Origin: G963668655 sp963668655
GTDB taxonomy: Bacteria > Myxococcota_A > SURF-8
Assembly (NCBI GenBank): GCA_963668655.2
Contig: CAXXPQ010000002.1
Span: 1,240,001 to 1,304,000, forward strand
Direction of reading: 5' to 3'
Length of the DNA stretch: 64,000 nt
The translations under genes were made by a program, and so were the position numbers. Below the pieces are notes generated by a model, which was not told where the DNA came from, did not search any database, and saw only the letters and a list, made by a program, of their open reading frames with translations. Shown piece by piece: positions 50,572-59,529 of the stretch. Within the stretch, counting starts at the first letter, position 1; every line of letters begins with the position of its first letter.

Positions 50572-51999
50572 ATGTTCGATAAATTCAAGGACGAGTGCGG
50601 CGTTTTCGGGATTTTCAACCACGCCGAGGCATCCAACTTCGTGTACCTGGGCCTGCACGCCCTCCAGCACCGGGGGCAGGAAAGCGCCGGAATCTGCACC
50701 GACGACGGCATGCTGCACATCCACCGCACCATGGGCAAGGTCAGCGAAAGTTTCGATCCGACCATTCTTTCCCGCCTGCCCGGCCGCTCCGGAATCGGCC
50801 ATGTGCGCTATTCCACCAGCGGCTCGTCCCATCTGAAGAACACCCAGCCGTTTCAGATCAACTACGCGCACGGCCAGTTGGCCGTGGCCCACAACGGCAA
50901 CCTGGTCAACGCCGCCATCATCAAGCGGCGGCTGGAACTGGAGGGTTCCATTTTCCAGTCCTCCATGGACACGGAAGTAGTGGCCCACCTGATCGCGCGC
51001 TCGCTGAAGACCTCCCTGCCGGAGCGCATCCAGGACGCCGTAGGACAGATCACCGGGGCGTATTCCCTGCTGTTTCTGGAGCCGGGACGCATGATCGCGG
51101 TGCGAGATCCCCACGGATTCCGGCCGCTGGTGCTGGGCAAACTGGACGGCGCCTGGGTGGTGGCCTCGGAAACCACGGCCCTGGCGCTCATCGACGGCGA
51201 GTTCGTCCGCGAGGTGAATCCCGGGGAAATGATCGTGGTGGAGGGCGACAACGAGCTGCGTTCCGTCCAGGCCGTCGCCCCGGCCGAGCGGCCCCGGCGC
51301 TGCGTCTTCGAATTCATCTATTTCGCCCGCCCGGATTCCGACCTGTTCGGGCAGAACGTCTACCTGGCCCGCAAGCGCATGGGCCACCGGCTGGCCCGGG
51401 AAAGCGGCGTCCCGGCGGACGTGGTGATTCCCGTTCCGGACTCCGGCGTTCCGGCGGCCATCGGCTACGCGGAGGAATCCGGCATTCCCTTCGAGATGGG
51501 TTTCATCCGCAGCCACTACGTGGGCCGCACCTTCATCGAGCCCAGCCAGTCCATCCGCGATTTCGGCGTGAAATTGAAGCTTCTGCCCGTCCGCTCCGTG
51601 ATCGAAGGCAAGCGCGTGGTGGTCATCGACGATTCCATCGTGCGCAGCACCACGGCGCGAAAGATCGTCAAGATGCTGCGCGAGGCGGGCGCGAAAGCCG
51701 TGCACATGCGCATCAGTTCCCCGCCCACCGTCGCCCCCTGCTTCTACGGGATCGACACGCCCACGAAGAAGGAACTGGTGGCCTCGATGAACAGCGAGGA
51801 GCAGATCGGGAAGATGGTGCGCGCGGACACCTTGCGCTACCTGTCGCTCGAAGGGTTGATGGAGGCCGTCAACAGCGAAAGCGACAGCTTCTGTCACGCC
51901 TGTTTTTCCGAGGAATACCCCATCCCCTTCCCCTCCCACGAGGAGGAAGCCCGCTATCTGAACATTCGCGGACGGGAACGGGCGTCTACCGACGAGTGA
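50572..51999 (+). CDS. purF: Amidophosphoribosyltransferase, Fe-S type
   Basis: 475 residues. The catalytic Cys9 follows a short propeptide (MFDKFKDE) that is removed, as in the Bacillus enzyme: DECGVFGIFNHAEAS and HRGQESAGI. The PRPP motif is VVVIDDSIVRSTT. The Cys residues that bind the 4Fe-4S cluster in B. subtilis PurF are present: CVFEFIYFARPDS, APCFYGID and FCHACFSEEYPIPF. It makes phosphoribosylamine from PRPP and glutamine, the first step of purine synthesis. The last 14 bases overlap the convergent ProA-like gene. Confidence 0.97.
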   Translation: MFDKFKDECGVFGIFNHAEASNFVYLGLHALQHRGQESAGICTDDGMLHIHRTMGKVSESFDPTILSRLPGRSGIGHVRYSTSGSSHLKNTQPFQINYAHGQLAVAHNGNLVNAAIIKRRLELEGSIFQSSMDTEVVAHLIARSLKTSLPERIQDAVGQITGAYSLLFLEPGRMIAVRDPHGFRPLVLGKLDGAWVVASETTALALIDGEFVREVNPGEMIVVEGDNELRSVQAVAPAERPRRCVFEFIYFARPDSDLFGQNVYLARKRMGHRLARESGVPADVVIPVPDSGVPAAIGYAEESGIPFEMGFIRSHYVGRTFIEPSQSIRDFGVKLKLLPVRSVIEGKRVVVIDDSIVRSTTARKIVKMLREAGAKAVHMRISSPPTVAPCFYGIDTPTKKELVASMNSEEQIGKMVRADTLRYLSLEGLMEAVNSESDSFCHACFSEEYPIPFPSHEEEARYLNIRGRERASTDE

Positions 52000-53221
52000 T
52001 CGCGGCCGTCTTGGCCACGGTGAGATCCTTTGCCGACAGCGGACCGTAGCCGTGCAGCTTGCGCCCGGAAAAGACGGCGGCGAGATCCGGTTCCGAACGG
52101 GGAAGATCCCCGAAGGCGGCATTGGCCAGAACCAGCCCGGCGTCCGCCTCTCCGATGAAACGCTGCTGCGCGTCGTAATTCTCGCTGACGATGATTTCCA
52201 CCGAACGGCTCCCGTGCCTGGCGACGTGCTCCAGAGCGCCGTCCAGCCCGTCCACGAGCCCCAGCAGCACGCAATCCGGCCCCGCGCCCCGCGACCAGTC
52301 GCCGTCGAAAGGCGCGATATCCCCCTTCAGCCGCCGGGTTCCCCGTGCGCCCGCCAGAGACAGCCCCGCCTCGGCTGCGGCGGCGGCGCAGCGTTTCTGC
52401 AACGCCGGGTCCAGTTGCCGGTCCAGCAGGAGAACGGGGGCGGTTTCGTCCAGCCAGGGGCCGACTCGTCCGATTTCGGACACGATTTCCACGGCACGGA
52501 CCGGGTCGGCATCGGCGTGAACGTAGACATGCCGTGCACCGGACGGCGGGAAGAACAGCGGCATGCGCGCGCGCTCCTCGGCCCATTTTTCGACTTCCGG
52601 GCGACACAGGCAGAACACCAGATCCGCCGCTTTCGGGATCCGGAGGAAATCCTCCAGCCCGTCGCGGTCGAATCCGGGCAGGGACTGGAACGACGCGGCG
52701 GGAAGCTCGGCCGCACGCAACGCCTCGGCGAAAATGTCGTTCAGCACGCGGTGGCTGTGCAGCAGATTCGGCCCGCCGTGGCACAGCAGGGCGTTTCCGC
52801 TTTTCAAGGCCAGGGCGAACAGCACCGCCAGTTGATCGGGGCGGCGGTCGGAAAGAAAGCCCAGCACGCCCAGGGGAACGCGCCGCCGCATCACCGAAAG
52901 CCCGGGCTTCCGTTCCCGCAGGATGTCCGTCCGGCCCACGGGGTCGGATTGCCGGAGCAGCGTTTCCACGAAAACGGCCAGCGATTCCGCGCCGTCGGCG
53001 TCCAGCCGCAGGCGGGAAATCGTGGTTTCGGAGGCTCCGGCACGCTGGGCGGCGGTCCGATCCTTTTCGTTTTCGTGCTCGATTTCGTTTTTCCGTCGGC
53101 GCAGAAGCCGGGCCAGAATGGACAGCGCCTCGTCCTTCCGGACGGAGTGCGCCAGGGCGAGTTCCGGACAGGCCAGGCGCGCCTGGCGACAGGCCGCAAG
53201 AACGGCATCGTGGCGGGTCAT
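51986..53221 (-). CDS. ProA-like (glutamate-5-semialdehyde dehydrogenase family) protein lacking the catalytic Cys
   Basis: 411 residues, the length of ProA. The order of family blocks is kept: RRVPLGVLGFLSDRRPDQLAVLF, ALKSGNALLCHGG, GRKLHGYGPLSAKDLTVAK. In ProA the catalytic Cys lies four residues before the Glu of CNAxETLLV; here the segment is GPWLDETAPVLLLD, with Pro255 in that place. The GSGHTDAIV and NASTRFxDG blocks are also altered (HGSRSVEIIV, NAAFGDL). It probably does not reduce gamma-glutamyl phosphate. There is no proB nearby. It overlaps the purF end. Confidence 0.8.
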   Translation of the reverse strand: MTRHDAVLAACRQARLACPELALAHSVRKDEALSILARLLRRRKNEIEHENEKDRTAAQRAGASETTISRLRLDADGAESLAVFVETLLRQSDPVGRTDILRERKPGLSVMRRRVPLGVLGFLSDRRPDQLAVLFALALKSGNALLCHGGPNLLHSHRVLNDIFAEALRAAELPAASFQSLPGFDRDGLEDFLRIPKAADLVFCLCRPEVEKWAEERARMPLFFPPSGARHVYVHADADPVRAVEIVSEIGRVGPWLDETAPVLLLDRQLDPALQKRCAAAAAEAGLSLAGARGTRRLKGDIAPFDGDWSRGAGPDCVLLGLVDGLDGALEHVARHGSRSVEIIVSENYDAQQRFIGEADAGLVLANAAFGDLPRSEPDLAAVFSGRKLHGYGPLSAKDLTVAKTAAITRR

Positions 53222-53383
53222 GAAAGGCTCCAGGGTTCGGGACGCACCCCGCCCGAAGCCTTAACGGCGTCCGGGTCCGTGGCGCGTCCGGGGTTTCGCT
53301 CGCTCGATGGACAATCCCTCGAACGGGAATATCCTAGCTCGAAGCCGCGTTCTTGTAAAGGATGCGAACACGCCCGGAAAGGA

Positions 53384-53413
53384 TTGGCCGCCCGCCGGGG
53401 GCTGTGCTATACT
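53384..53413 (+). promoter_or_regulatory. Sigma-70-like promoter of the UbiB-dGTPase operon
   Basis: TTGGCC (53384-53389), 18-base spacer, TATACT (53408-53413), 33 bases before the start. Confidence 0.55.
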
Positions 53414-53445
53414 TCCGGACAACGAATTCCGAACCGGAGCGAAAC

Positions 53446-55086
53446 ATGAAGATCAACCAGGCCTTCAAGAATATCAAGCGCTTGCAACGCATCGGCACGG
53501 TGCTTGTCGCCCACGGTTTCGGCCCCTTTCTGGACGAAAGCGGCCTTCTGCGTTTCATTCCTTTCGTCGGAAGCAAACCGGGCGGACAGACGGCCTCCAT
53601 CCCGGTGGGACTGCGCCGGAGTTTCGAGGAACTGGGCACCACCTTCGTCAAACTGGGGCAAATGCTGAGCATCCGCCCGGACCTGATTCCGCAGGAATTC
53701 ATCGTGGAATTCCGCAAGCTTCAGGACCAGCTTCCTCCCGTAGACGTGAACGAGATCCGCGCCCAGGTGGAAAAGGAACTGGACCTGCCGCTGGAGGAGG
53801 CGTACGACGATTTTCAACCCCTGCCCATCGGCGCAGCCTCCATCGCCCAGGTTCACCGCGCGCGACTGAAGGACGGAACCGAGGTGGTGGTGAAGGTGCG
53901 CCGGGCGGGCATTCGGGAGGAAGTGGAGACGGACCTGTCCATCCTCTTCGCGGTGGCCGACATCCTGGATCGTTACTGGGGAGAGCGCGCGCCCATCAAC
54001 CCCCGCGCCATCGTGAACGAATTCGCCTCGGTGGTGCGTCGGGAACTGGATTTCATCCGCGAGGCCCAGAACATCGAGCGCTTTTTCCAGAATTTCGAGG
54101 AGGACGAAAACGTCGTCATTCCCACGGTTTTCTGGCCGCTCACGGGCCGCCGGGTGCTCACCATGTCCTATCTTTGCGGCACGCCCCTGCGGGAGGTGGA
54201 TAAACTTCGCAAACAGGGCCGGGATCTGAAGCGCCTGGCCCGGGTGGGCGTGGAGACCTTTTTCAAGATGGTTTTCCGGCACGGCTTTTTCCATGGAGAC
54301 ATCCACGGGGGAAACGTGCTGGTCCTGGACGAGGGCGTCATCGGCATCATCGATTTCGGGGTGGTCGGCCGCCTGGACGGGCGGCTTCTGGAGGACGTGG
54401 CCTCGCTGTTTCTCTCGCTCGTGACGCGGGATTTCCGGGCCCTGGCGCGCCAATACCTGCGCATCGCGGCGGACGGCGGGAACGCGGACCCGGAGGAACT
54501 GGCGCGGGAACTGCAATCCGTCATCGAGCCCCTTCTGGGGCTTTCTTTGGCCAAGATCGACGCGGGCGCGGTGCTGATGGACCTGGCCGGCGTGGCCCAG
54601 CGCCATCGCCTCCAGGTGCCCCAGGATCTGCTTTTGCTTTTCCGCGCCATCACCACCCTGGACGCCATCGGGCGGGAACTGGATCCGGACTTCGACGTTA
54701 TCGAGGCGGCCAGCGAGTTCGCGGGTTCCATCATGGTGGATCGCTACAAACCCGAGCGCCTGCTGGTGGACCTGGTGGGCGCCATCCGCGACCTGGCCGA
54801 CCTGGGCCGCGACATGCCCGGCCAGCTTTCCGGCATCATGCGTCAGGCCGAACGCGGCAAACTGGGGGTGGGCGTGCACGTCCACGACCGGCGGACGCTA
54901 TCGGCGCTGAAACGGGAAGGCTGGCGGGTCAGCACCGCCATCCTGGCGGTGGGCGGAGCGCTGACCCTCGGTCTGAGCCAGGTTTCCGGATCCTTCGGTT
55001 TCGCCGGGTTTCTGGGTCTTATGCTGCTTCTCGGCGGCGGGGCGGGGATCGTGATATCCAATCTGCTATGGAACAAGGAACGATGA
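53446..55086 (+). CDS. UbiB/ABC1-family atypical kinase
   Basis: 546 residues from the ATG at 53446. The family features are RSFEELGTTFVKLGQMLSIRPDLIP (KxGQ motif), the Ala-rich loop GAASIAQVHRA, VVVKVRRAG, HGFFHGDIHGGNVLV (catalytic Asp/Asn) and IGIIDFGVVGRL (metal Asp). Two hydrophobic segments at the C-terminus (AILAVGGALTLGLSQV and GFAGFLGLMLLLGGGAGIVIS) anchor it in the membrane. Relatives help ubiquinone or menaquinone-associated quinone synthesis. The stop overlaps the dGTPase start by four bases. Confidence 0.93.
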   Translation: MKINQAFKNIKRLQRIGTVLVAHGFGPFLDESGLLRFIPFVGSKPGGQTASIPVGLRRSFEELGTTFVKLGQMLSIRPDLIPQEFIVEFRKLQDQLPPVDVNEIRAQVEKELDLPLEEAYDDFQPLPIGAASIAQVHRARLKDGTEVVVKVRRAGIREEVETDLSILFAVADILDRYWGERAPINPRAIVNEFASVVRRELDFIREAQNIERFFQNFEEDENVVIPTVFWPLTGRRVLTMSYLCGTPLREVDKLRKQGRDLKRLARVGVETFFKMVFRHGFFHGDIHGGNVLVLDEGVIGIIDFGVVGRLDGRLLEDVASLFLSLVTRDFRALARQYLRIAADGGNADPEELARELQSVIEPLLGLSLAKIDAGAVLMDLAGVAQRHRLQVPQDLLLLFRAITTLDAIGRELDPDFDVIEAASEFAGSIMVDRYKPERLLVDLVGAIRDLADLGRDMPGQLSGIMRQAERGKLGVGVHVHDRRTLSALKREGWRVSTAILAVGGALTLGLSQVSGSFGFAGFLGLMLLLGGGAGIVISNLLWNKER

Positions 55087-56192
55087 GAACCGACACGCTG
55101 GCCGATTACGCGGTCAAGACCTCCGCCGGGCGGCCGCATCCCACCGCGCCAGATCCTTATCGGAGCGATTTTCGCAGGGATATCGGCAGGATTCTGTATT
55201 CCAAGGCCTTCAGGCGACTGGCGTTCAAGACCCAGGTGTTTTCCCCTTCCGAGGGCGATCACTACCGCAACCGCCTGACCCATACGCTGGAGTGCGCCCA
55301 GATCGCCCGAGTGGTGGCCCGCCGACTGGACCTGAACGAGGAACTGGCCGAGGTCATCGCCCTGGCCCACGACCTGGGACATTCGCCCTTCGGTCATCAG
55401 GGAGAGCACGTCCTGAACGAACTCATGGCGCCTTACGGCGGCTTCGATCACAACCTGCAAAACGTGCGCATCGTGACGCGGATCGAAGTGAAATCCAATG
55501 AATACCAGGGGTTGAACCTGACCTACGAGACGCTTGCCGGCATCGCCAAATCCGGGGCGGCCAAACGATTTTTGGCCGGTCTGCACCCGCCGCCGGAGAC
55601 GCTGGATCCCGCAAGCCTGGAAGCCAGGGTGGCCGATCTGGCCGACGATCTGGCCTATACCGCCACGGATTTCGACGACTTCGCCCGCTATCACGATCTG
55701 ACCCTGGAGCGGCTGCGAAACCTGGACCTGGAACTGGTTCGGCGCTGCCTGCCCCGGGACGTGAGCGACGTGCGCATCGCGGTGAGTCTGTGCGTGCGCA
55801 ACATCGTCAGCATCACCGTCACGGATCTGATCCGCACCAGCCTGGAAAATCTGGAACGGGCGGACGGCCCGCGCACCTCCCGGAAAACGGCGCTGGCCGG
55901 ATTGCGGCTGCACGACGATCTGTGGACCGAATACCGGCAACTGGCTGGATTCCTTAGGAAAAACATGTATCTGGACGCCAATCTGAAGGCCGAGACCCTG
56001 CGGGGGGCCGACGCCATCCGGCAACTCTTCGCCCACGAAGCGGAGAGACGCGGGCTGGCGCACGACGATCGGGAGGGGTATCAGGCGCTTTGCGATTATC
56101 TCTCCGGCATGACCGATCGCTACGCGCTGACGCAGGCGGCGGAGATCGCCGGAACGGGCGGTCTTTCGCCGGGAAAGGAAGGCACGGCATGA
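55083..56192 (+). CDS. dGTPase-like HD-domain triphosphohydrolase
   Basis: 369 residues from the ATG at 55083. The HD motif is complete: RNRLTHTLECAQIAR, ALAHDLGHSPFGHQGE and LADDLAYTATDFDDF. The starting RSDFRRDIGRILYSKAFRRLAFKTQV is typical of bacterial dGTP triphosphohydrolases. It hydrolyses dNTPs to nucleoside and triphosphate and helps to control dNTP pools. It overlaps both neighbours (ATGA junctions), so the three genes are a tight operon. The name Dgt is withheld because non-enterobacterial types act on other dNTPs. Confidence 0.92.
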   Translation: MRTDTLADYAVKTSAGRPHPTAPDPYRSDFRRDIGRILYSKAFRRLAFKTQVFSPSEGDHYRNRLTHTLECAQIARVVARRLDLNEELAEVIALAHDLGHSPFGHQGEHVLNELMAPYGGFDHNLQNVRIVTRIEVKSNEYQGLNLTYETLAGIAKSGAAKRFLAGLHPPPETLDPASLEARVADLADDLAYTATDFDDFARYHDLTLERLRNLDLELVRRCLPRDVSDVRIAVSLCVRNIVSITVTDLIRTSLENLERADGPRTSRKTALAGLRLHDDLWTEYRQLAGFLRKNMYLDANLKAETLRGADAIRQLFAHEAERRGLAHDDREGYQALCDYLSGMTDRYALTQAAEIAGTGGLSPGKEGTA

Positions 56193-56950
56193 ATCGACGC
56201 ATTTGGAACGGCGTATGGATTCTCCTGGGCATTCTGACCTTGCTGGCCCTGTCCTGCGAGAACGACGGAAACGACACGTCCGGGGGGAAATCCCGCTCGT
56301 CCGCTTCGGACACCCGGACGGACGGACGGGATCCGGCGAAGCCGGACGACGGGGCATCCGCCGAACCCCCACCGCTGCTCGAAGAAGAGGACTCCGGTCC
56401 GACGCTGGACGAACTTCTGCAACAGGTGGAAGAAGCCCGCCGCAAGTCCATGAAGGCCAGAAAGCCGGAGAATGACAAGGGAAACATACTGTATCAGTGG
56501 ACGGATGAATCCGGCGTGTTGCACACCACCTCGGATTATTTCGCCATTCCGGATCGCTATCGGGACGAGGCGAAAAGCATTCCCATGGAGCACCCGGGCG
56601 GCTCGGCCCCTCCCGGCTTCGACCCCAACCAGGACTACGATCCCCAGCCCTTCCGCGAGGATCGGCAAAAACAGGAAGCCGTCTGGCGGGACTGGCAAAA
56701 CCGGGTGCAAGCCGTGCGCCGTGCGCTGGAGAACGCGAAAGCCGAGAAGACCCGCCTGGAAGCCCATCCGCCCGAGTGTCAGGCCGACATGATTCCCGGG
56801 ATGTCAGCCAAGTTCGATCCGGAATGCACGAAGCGTTATAAGGAAGCGCTGCAAGCGGCTGAAAACGGCGTGCGCCGGGCCGCCGGGGAGGTGGATCGCA
56901 TGCTGGAGGCGGCGCGGCGTGCCGGAGTGCCGCCCGGCTACCTGCGCTGA
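56189..56950 (+). CDS. Lipoprotein with a DUF4124-type domain
   Basis: 253 residues from the ATG at 56189, overlapping the dGTPase stop. Lipobox LLALSC (Cys23). A Ser/Glu-rich linker leads to NILYQWTDESGVLHTTSDYFAIPD (about residues 95-118), the YxWxDxxGxxHxxS pattern of DUF4124, whose role is unknown. The C-terminal part is helical with a coiled-coil look (RALENAKAEKTRLEAH, RRAAGEVDRMLEAARRAG). An envelope location is inferred. Confidence 0.8.
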   Translation: MNRRIWNGVWILLGILTLLALSCENDGNDTSGGKSRSSASDTRTDGRDPAKPDDGASAEPPPLLEEEDSGPTLDELLQQVEEARRKSMKARKPENDKGNILYQWTDESGVLHTTSDYFAIPDRYRDEAKSIPMEHPGGSAPPGFDPNQDYDPQPFREDRQKQEAVWRDWQNRVQAVRRALENAKAEKTRLEAHPPECQADMIPGMSAKFDPECTKRYKEALQAAENGVRRAAGEVDRMLEAARRAGVPPGYLR

Positions 56951-57013
56951 TCCCGGAAAGGAACCCGGAGCGCAGGTAGAAACCCAGGAATCTTGTCATG
57001 TTACGGAGGAACC

Positions 57014-58042
57014 ATGCTGTTTCCGTTCGAAGAACGCGCCGTCTCCATCGCCAGCCTGCCGAAGGCTTTCGTCCCCACGCTGACGGCCGATCTTAAAAAG
57101 GCCGCTTTTTCCGGCCACGTGGTGGCGATGAACGATGAACGCTCGGTGGTTCTGACCCTGGACGCCGGACGCCCGGTCAGCGGGATGTTCTATCGGGATC
57201 TGGAGGGACCGGCGCGTCTGACGACGGATACGGGTTTTCTGTTCGAAAAGCTTTCGGAACAGTCCGCCGTGGAGGTGCTGCGGGCGGACCGGATCTCGGT
57301 GTCCTTGGCGCGCACGTTCTCACGGAACCGGCCGGCCTGGCACAGCCGGGCGAAAGACGCCGCCAAACAGGTGCGGCAGGCGGCGGCGGAAATGGAACTG
57401 GGCGTGCTGGCCCGCATCCGGGGGCCGGTCTGCGAACTGGCCTGCCTGGAGGAAGGACGCTTTTCCTTCGGCTATATCTTCGAAGAGGAAGAGTCGCGCT
57501 TCGTGCGCACGGATCGATCGGGGTGGAAGGAAAGCGCGCTGCCGGGAGATTGGCTGGAACTGGTCGCCTCCGGCGAGCCCCTGGTTCCGGAACCGGAACT
57601 GGCGAATCTGCGCAATCCGCTCACCGACGTGATGACGCGCTATACGGATCTGTTCAAGATCATCGGAAAAATCCTTCGCGACGAACACGGCCAGCAGGGC
57701 CGGGACGCCATCAGCGAATTGCTGGAAACCTTCCAGGCCAAGTATCCGCCCCTGTACCGGGGAGTGTACATGAACCCGGAGGTGGGGACCATCAACTGGG
57801 AACGGCTTCTGGAAAACCGGGATCGCGTGAACGTGAATTACCGCTATGAAAAGTTCACGTTGTACCTGGACGAGATCCTGGCGGCCTATGTGGAACACCT
57901 GAACCGCCAGTCGGGCCCGAAGGGGCTTCAGATCCTCAAAACCGCCATGGGAAAGGTCAAACAGCCGGATCAGCCCATCGCCAACGATCCCGTGACCCTG
58001 CTTCTGCGCCGGATCAACCAGTTGATGCGCGAAGGCAACTGA
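57014..58042 (+). CDS. Uncharacterised protein, 342 residues
   Basis: Start at the ATG 57014, which has CGGAGGA upstream; an earlier TTG at 56993 is not needed. The first 100 residues (FSGHVVAMNDERSVVLTLDAGRPVSGMFYRD) recall DUF4388/PatA-type N-terminal domains, though only weakly. The middle is beta-rich. The C-terminal third (YTDLFKIIGKILRDEHGQQGRDAISELL onward) is helical and ends with an amphipathic repeat-like region. No signal peptide, no enzyme motif. It has its own Shine-Dalgarno and may follow the UbiB operon. Confidence 0.65.
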   Translation: MLFPFEERAVSIASLPKAFVPTLTADLKKAAFSGHVVAMNDERSVVLTLDAGRPVSGMFYRDLEGPARLTTDTGFLFEKLSEQSAVEVLRADRISVSLARTFSRNRPAWHSRAKDAAKQVRQAAAEMELGVLARIRGPVCELACLEEGRFSFGYIFEEEESRFVRTDRSGWKESALPGDWLELVASGEPLVPEPELANLRNPLTDVMTRYTDLFKIIGKILRDEHGQQGRDAISELLETFQAKYPPLYRGVYMNPEVGTINWERLLENRDRVNVNYRYEKFTLYLDEILAAYVEHLNRQSGPKGLQILKTAMGKVKQPDQPIANDPVTLLLRRINQLMREGN

Positions 58043-58110
58043 AACCGGAAGGCGGACCTGCGACGAAATCGTAGGGCTTATCCTGACTTATCCTGGATTC
58101 CGGAAAAAAA

Positions 58111-58551
58111 TCAGCGGGTGGGTTTGCGGCCGTGGCGCAGCAGGGTGAATTCGTCCAGTTGCAGCGTTTCCTCCCGTTTCACGGCCTTCATGTATCGCTC
58201 GATATCCTTTTCCTTCAGGATCTCCACCACGCGCATTTTCTTGTGCATTTTCAACACGTTCTCCCGGGCGGCTTTTACCGCGCGATGCTGATCCCGCAAC
58301 TGCTCCTTGATGATTTCCAGCCGCCGTTGAAGCTCGGTCACGTAGTTGCGGTACAGGTGGAGATCGCCGGGGGCGATGGAATCGTGATCCAGTTGAAAGC
58401 GATAGGCTTTGTAAGCTTCGAAGGCGCTGCTGAGTTCGTTCTCCAGTTCCTTCAGACGCAGGTTTTCCTTCGCCAGTTTCTGGCGGGCCTGCTCTTCCTC
58501 GGTCTGCCGCTTGAACAAAAGCGGCTCCAGCTTGAAGGCGTATTTCTTCAT
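58111..58551 (-). CDS. FliJ-like coiled-coil protein
   Basis: 146 residues from the ATG at 58551 (GGAGGA directly upstream). The start KYAFKLEPLLFKRQTEEEQARQKLA and the heptad-rich body up to the C-terminus match the FliJ/YscO export-chaperone family, including the length. FliJ couples the export ATPase FliI to the flagellar export gate. No other flagellar or type III secretion gene is in the window, so it is an orphan here. A general coiled-coil protein is the alternative. Confidence 0.7.
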   Translation of the reverse strand: MKKYAFKLEPLLFKRQTEEEQARQKLAKENLRLKELENELSSAFEAYKAYRFQLDHDSIAPGDLHLYRNYVTELQRRLEIIKEQLRDQHRAVKAARENVLKMHKKMRVVEILKEKDIERYMKAVKREETLQLDEFTLLRHGRKPTR

Positions 58552-58663
58552 TCCTCCGATTTCCGATCCGGTCGTCCCGAAACGGGAACGCACCTTTCCG
58601 GGCCGGGTGATCGGCCGTTTGCGGGAAAACTTGAGCGGAAACGGGGGCTTCTTTGGCGGGGCC

Positions 58664-59425
58664 TTACAGCATTTCAACGTCCTTGTACGCCGAATCGCTT
58701 CCGCCGGAGCCCGTGCAGATTACGGTGATCCGAACCGTATTTCCGCCCTGCGACCCCGTGGTGTACTCGAACGAGCCGTCCGTTCCGTCCAGGACGACGG
58801 CGGAGGTCGAGCCCGTCGTGCCGTAACCGACGATGACCTCGAGTTCGGCCGTGCAGCCATCGGCATACTGAACCTGGAAAGTGACGGGGTACGTGTTGGC
58901 CCCGCCGGCGAAGCAGATGTCGTACGTTTCGGAACAGTCCACTTTGAGCCGGCTGATGACGGGCGAAGGGTCGCAGACCGGGTAAGCGGGACCGTAGCCG
59001 TTCGCGCACTCCCGGCAGTTGAAAGCCGGATCGAAACCCGTGTCGCACTCGCAGGACATCGTTTCGCCGTTGTAGGAACCGTGCGCGCCGCAATCGTCCG
59101 CGTCGTACTCGTTTTCGAACGGTTCCGCATCGCCGTCCGAATTTTCCGACTCGGAAAACTCCGCGTCTCCATCCGGATCGCCGTCCGTCTTTTCGGATTC
59201 GGAAAACTCCCGATCCGCGTCCAGGTCGCCGTCCGGAGACGCATCCGTCTCCGCCTCTTCCTCGGACGACTCGCCCTTGCTTTCATCGCCGTCGCTGAAT
59301 CGGTCGAAGTAGTCGTTCAAATCCAGTTCATTGTCGCCGTCCGCCGCGGGTTCGCTGTTGCCCCCGCACGAAAGAAGCGCGAAAACGGAGAAAAGAACGA
59401 GGAGCTTGCAGAGAAATCGATGCAT
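58664..59425 (-). CDS. PDGD-tethered lipoprotein with a small Cys-rich domain and a beta domain
   Basis: 253 residues. Lipobox ALLSC (Cys20). A long acidic tether (DGDNELDLNDYFDRFSDGDES through about residue 110, with DGD and SES/E motifs) follows. A short EGF-like Cys unit (CGAHGSYNGETMSCECDTGFDPAFNCREC) leads to a C-terminal domain of about 95 residues with beta-type patterns (VDCSETYDICFAGGANTYPVTFQVQYADG). No enzyme motif was recognised. Confidence 0.78.
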   Translation of the reverse strand: MHRFLCKLLVLFSVFALLSCGGNSEPAADGDNELDLNDYFDRFSDGDESKGESSEEEAETDASPDGDLDADREFSESEKTDGDPDGDAEFSESENSDGDAEPFENEYDADDCGAHGSYNGETMSCECDTGFDPAFNCRECANGYGPAYPVCDPSPVISRLKVDCSETYDICFAGGANTYPVTFQVQYADGCTAELEVIVGYGTTGSTSAVVLDGTDGSFEYTTGSQGGNTVRITVICTGSGGSDSAYKDVEML

Positions 59426-59529
59426 GAACGTCCCTCCGATTTGGAGAAGCCATCTCGGAAATGCGGCCGACCGGATTCCGAGAGGATGTCCGGCCCACGG
59501 GATCTACCGTATTTCCCGTGAAATTCTAG

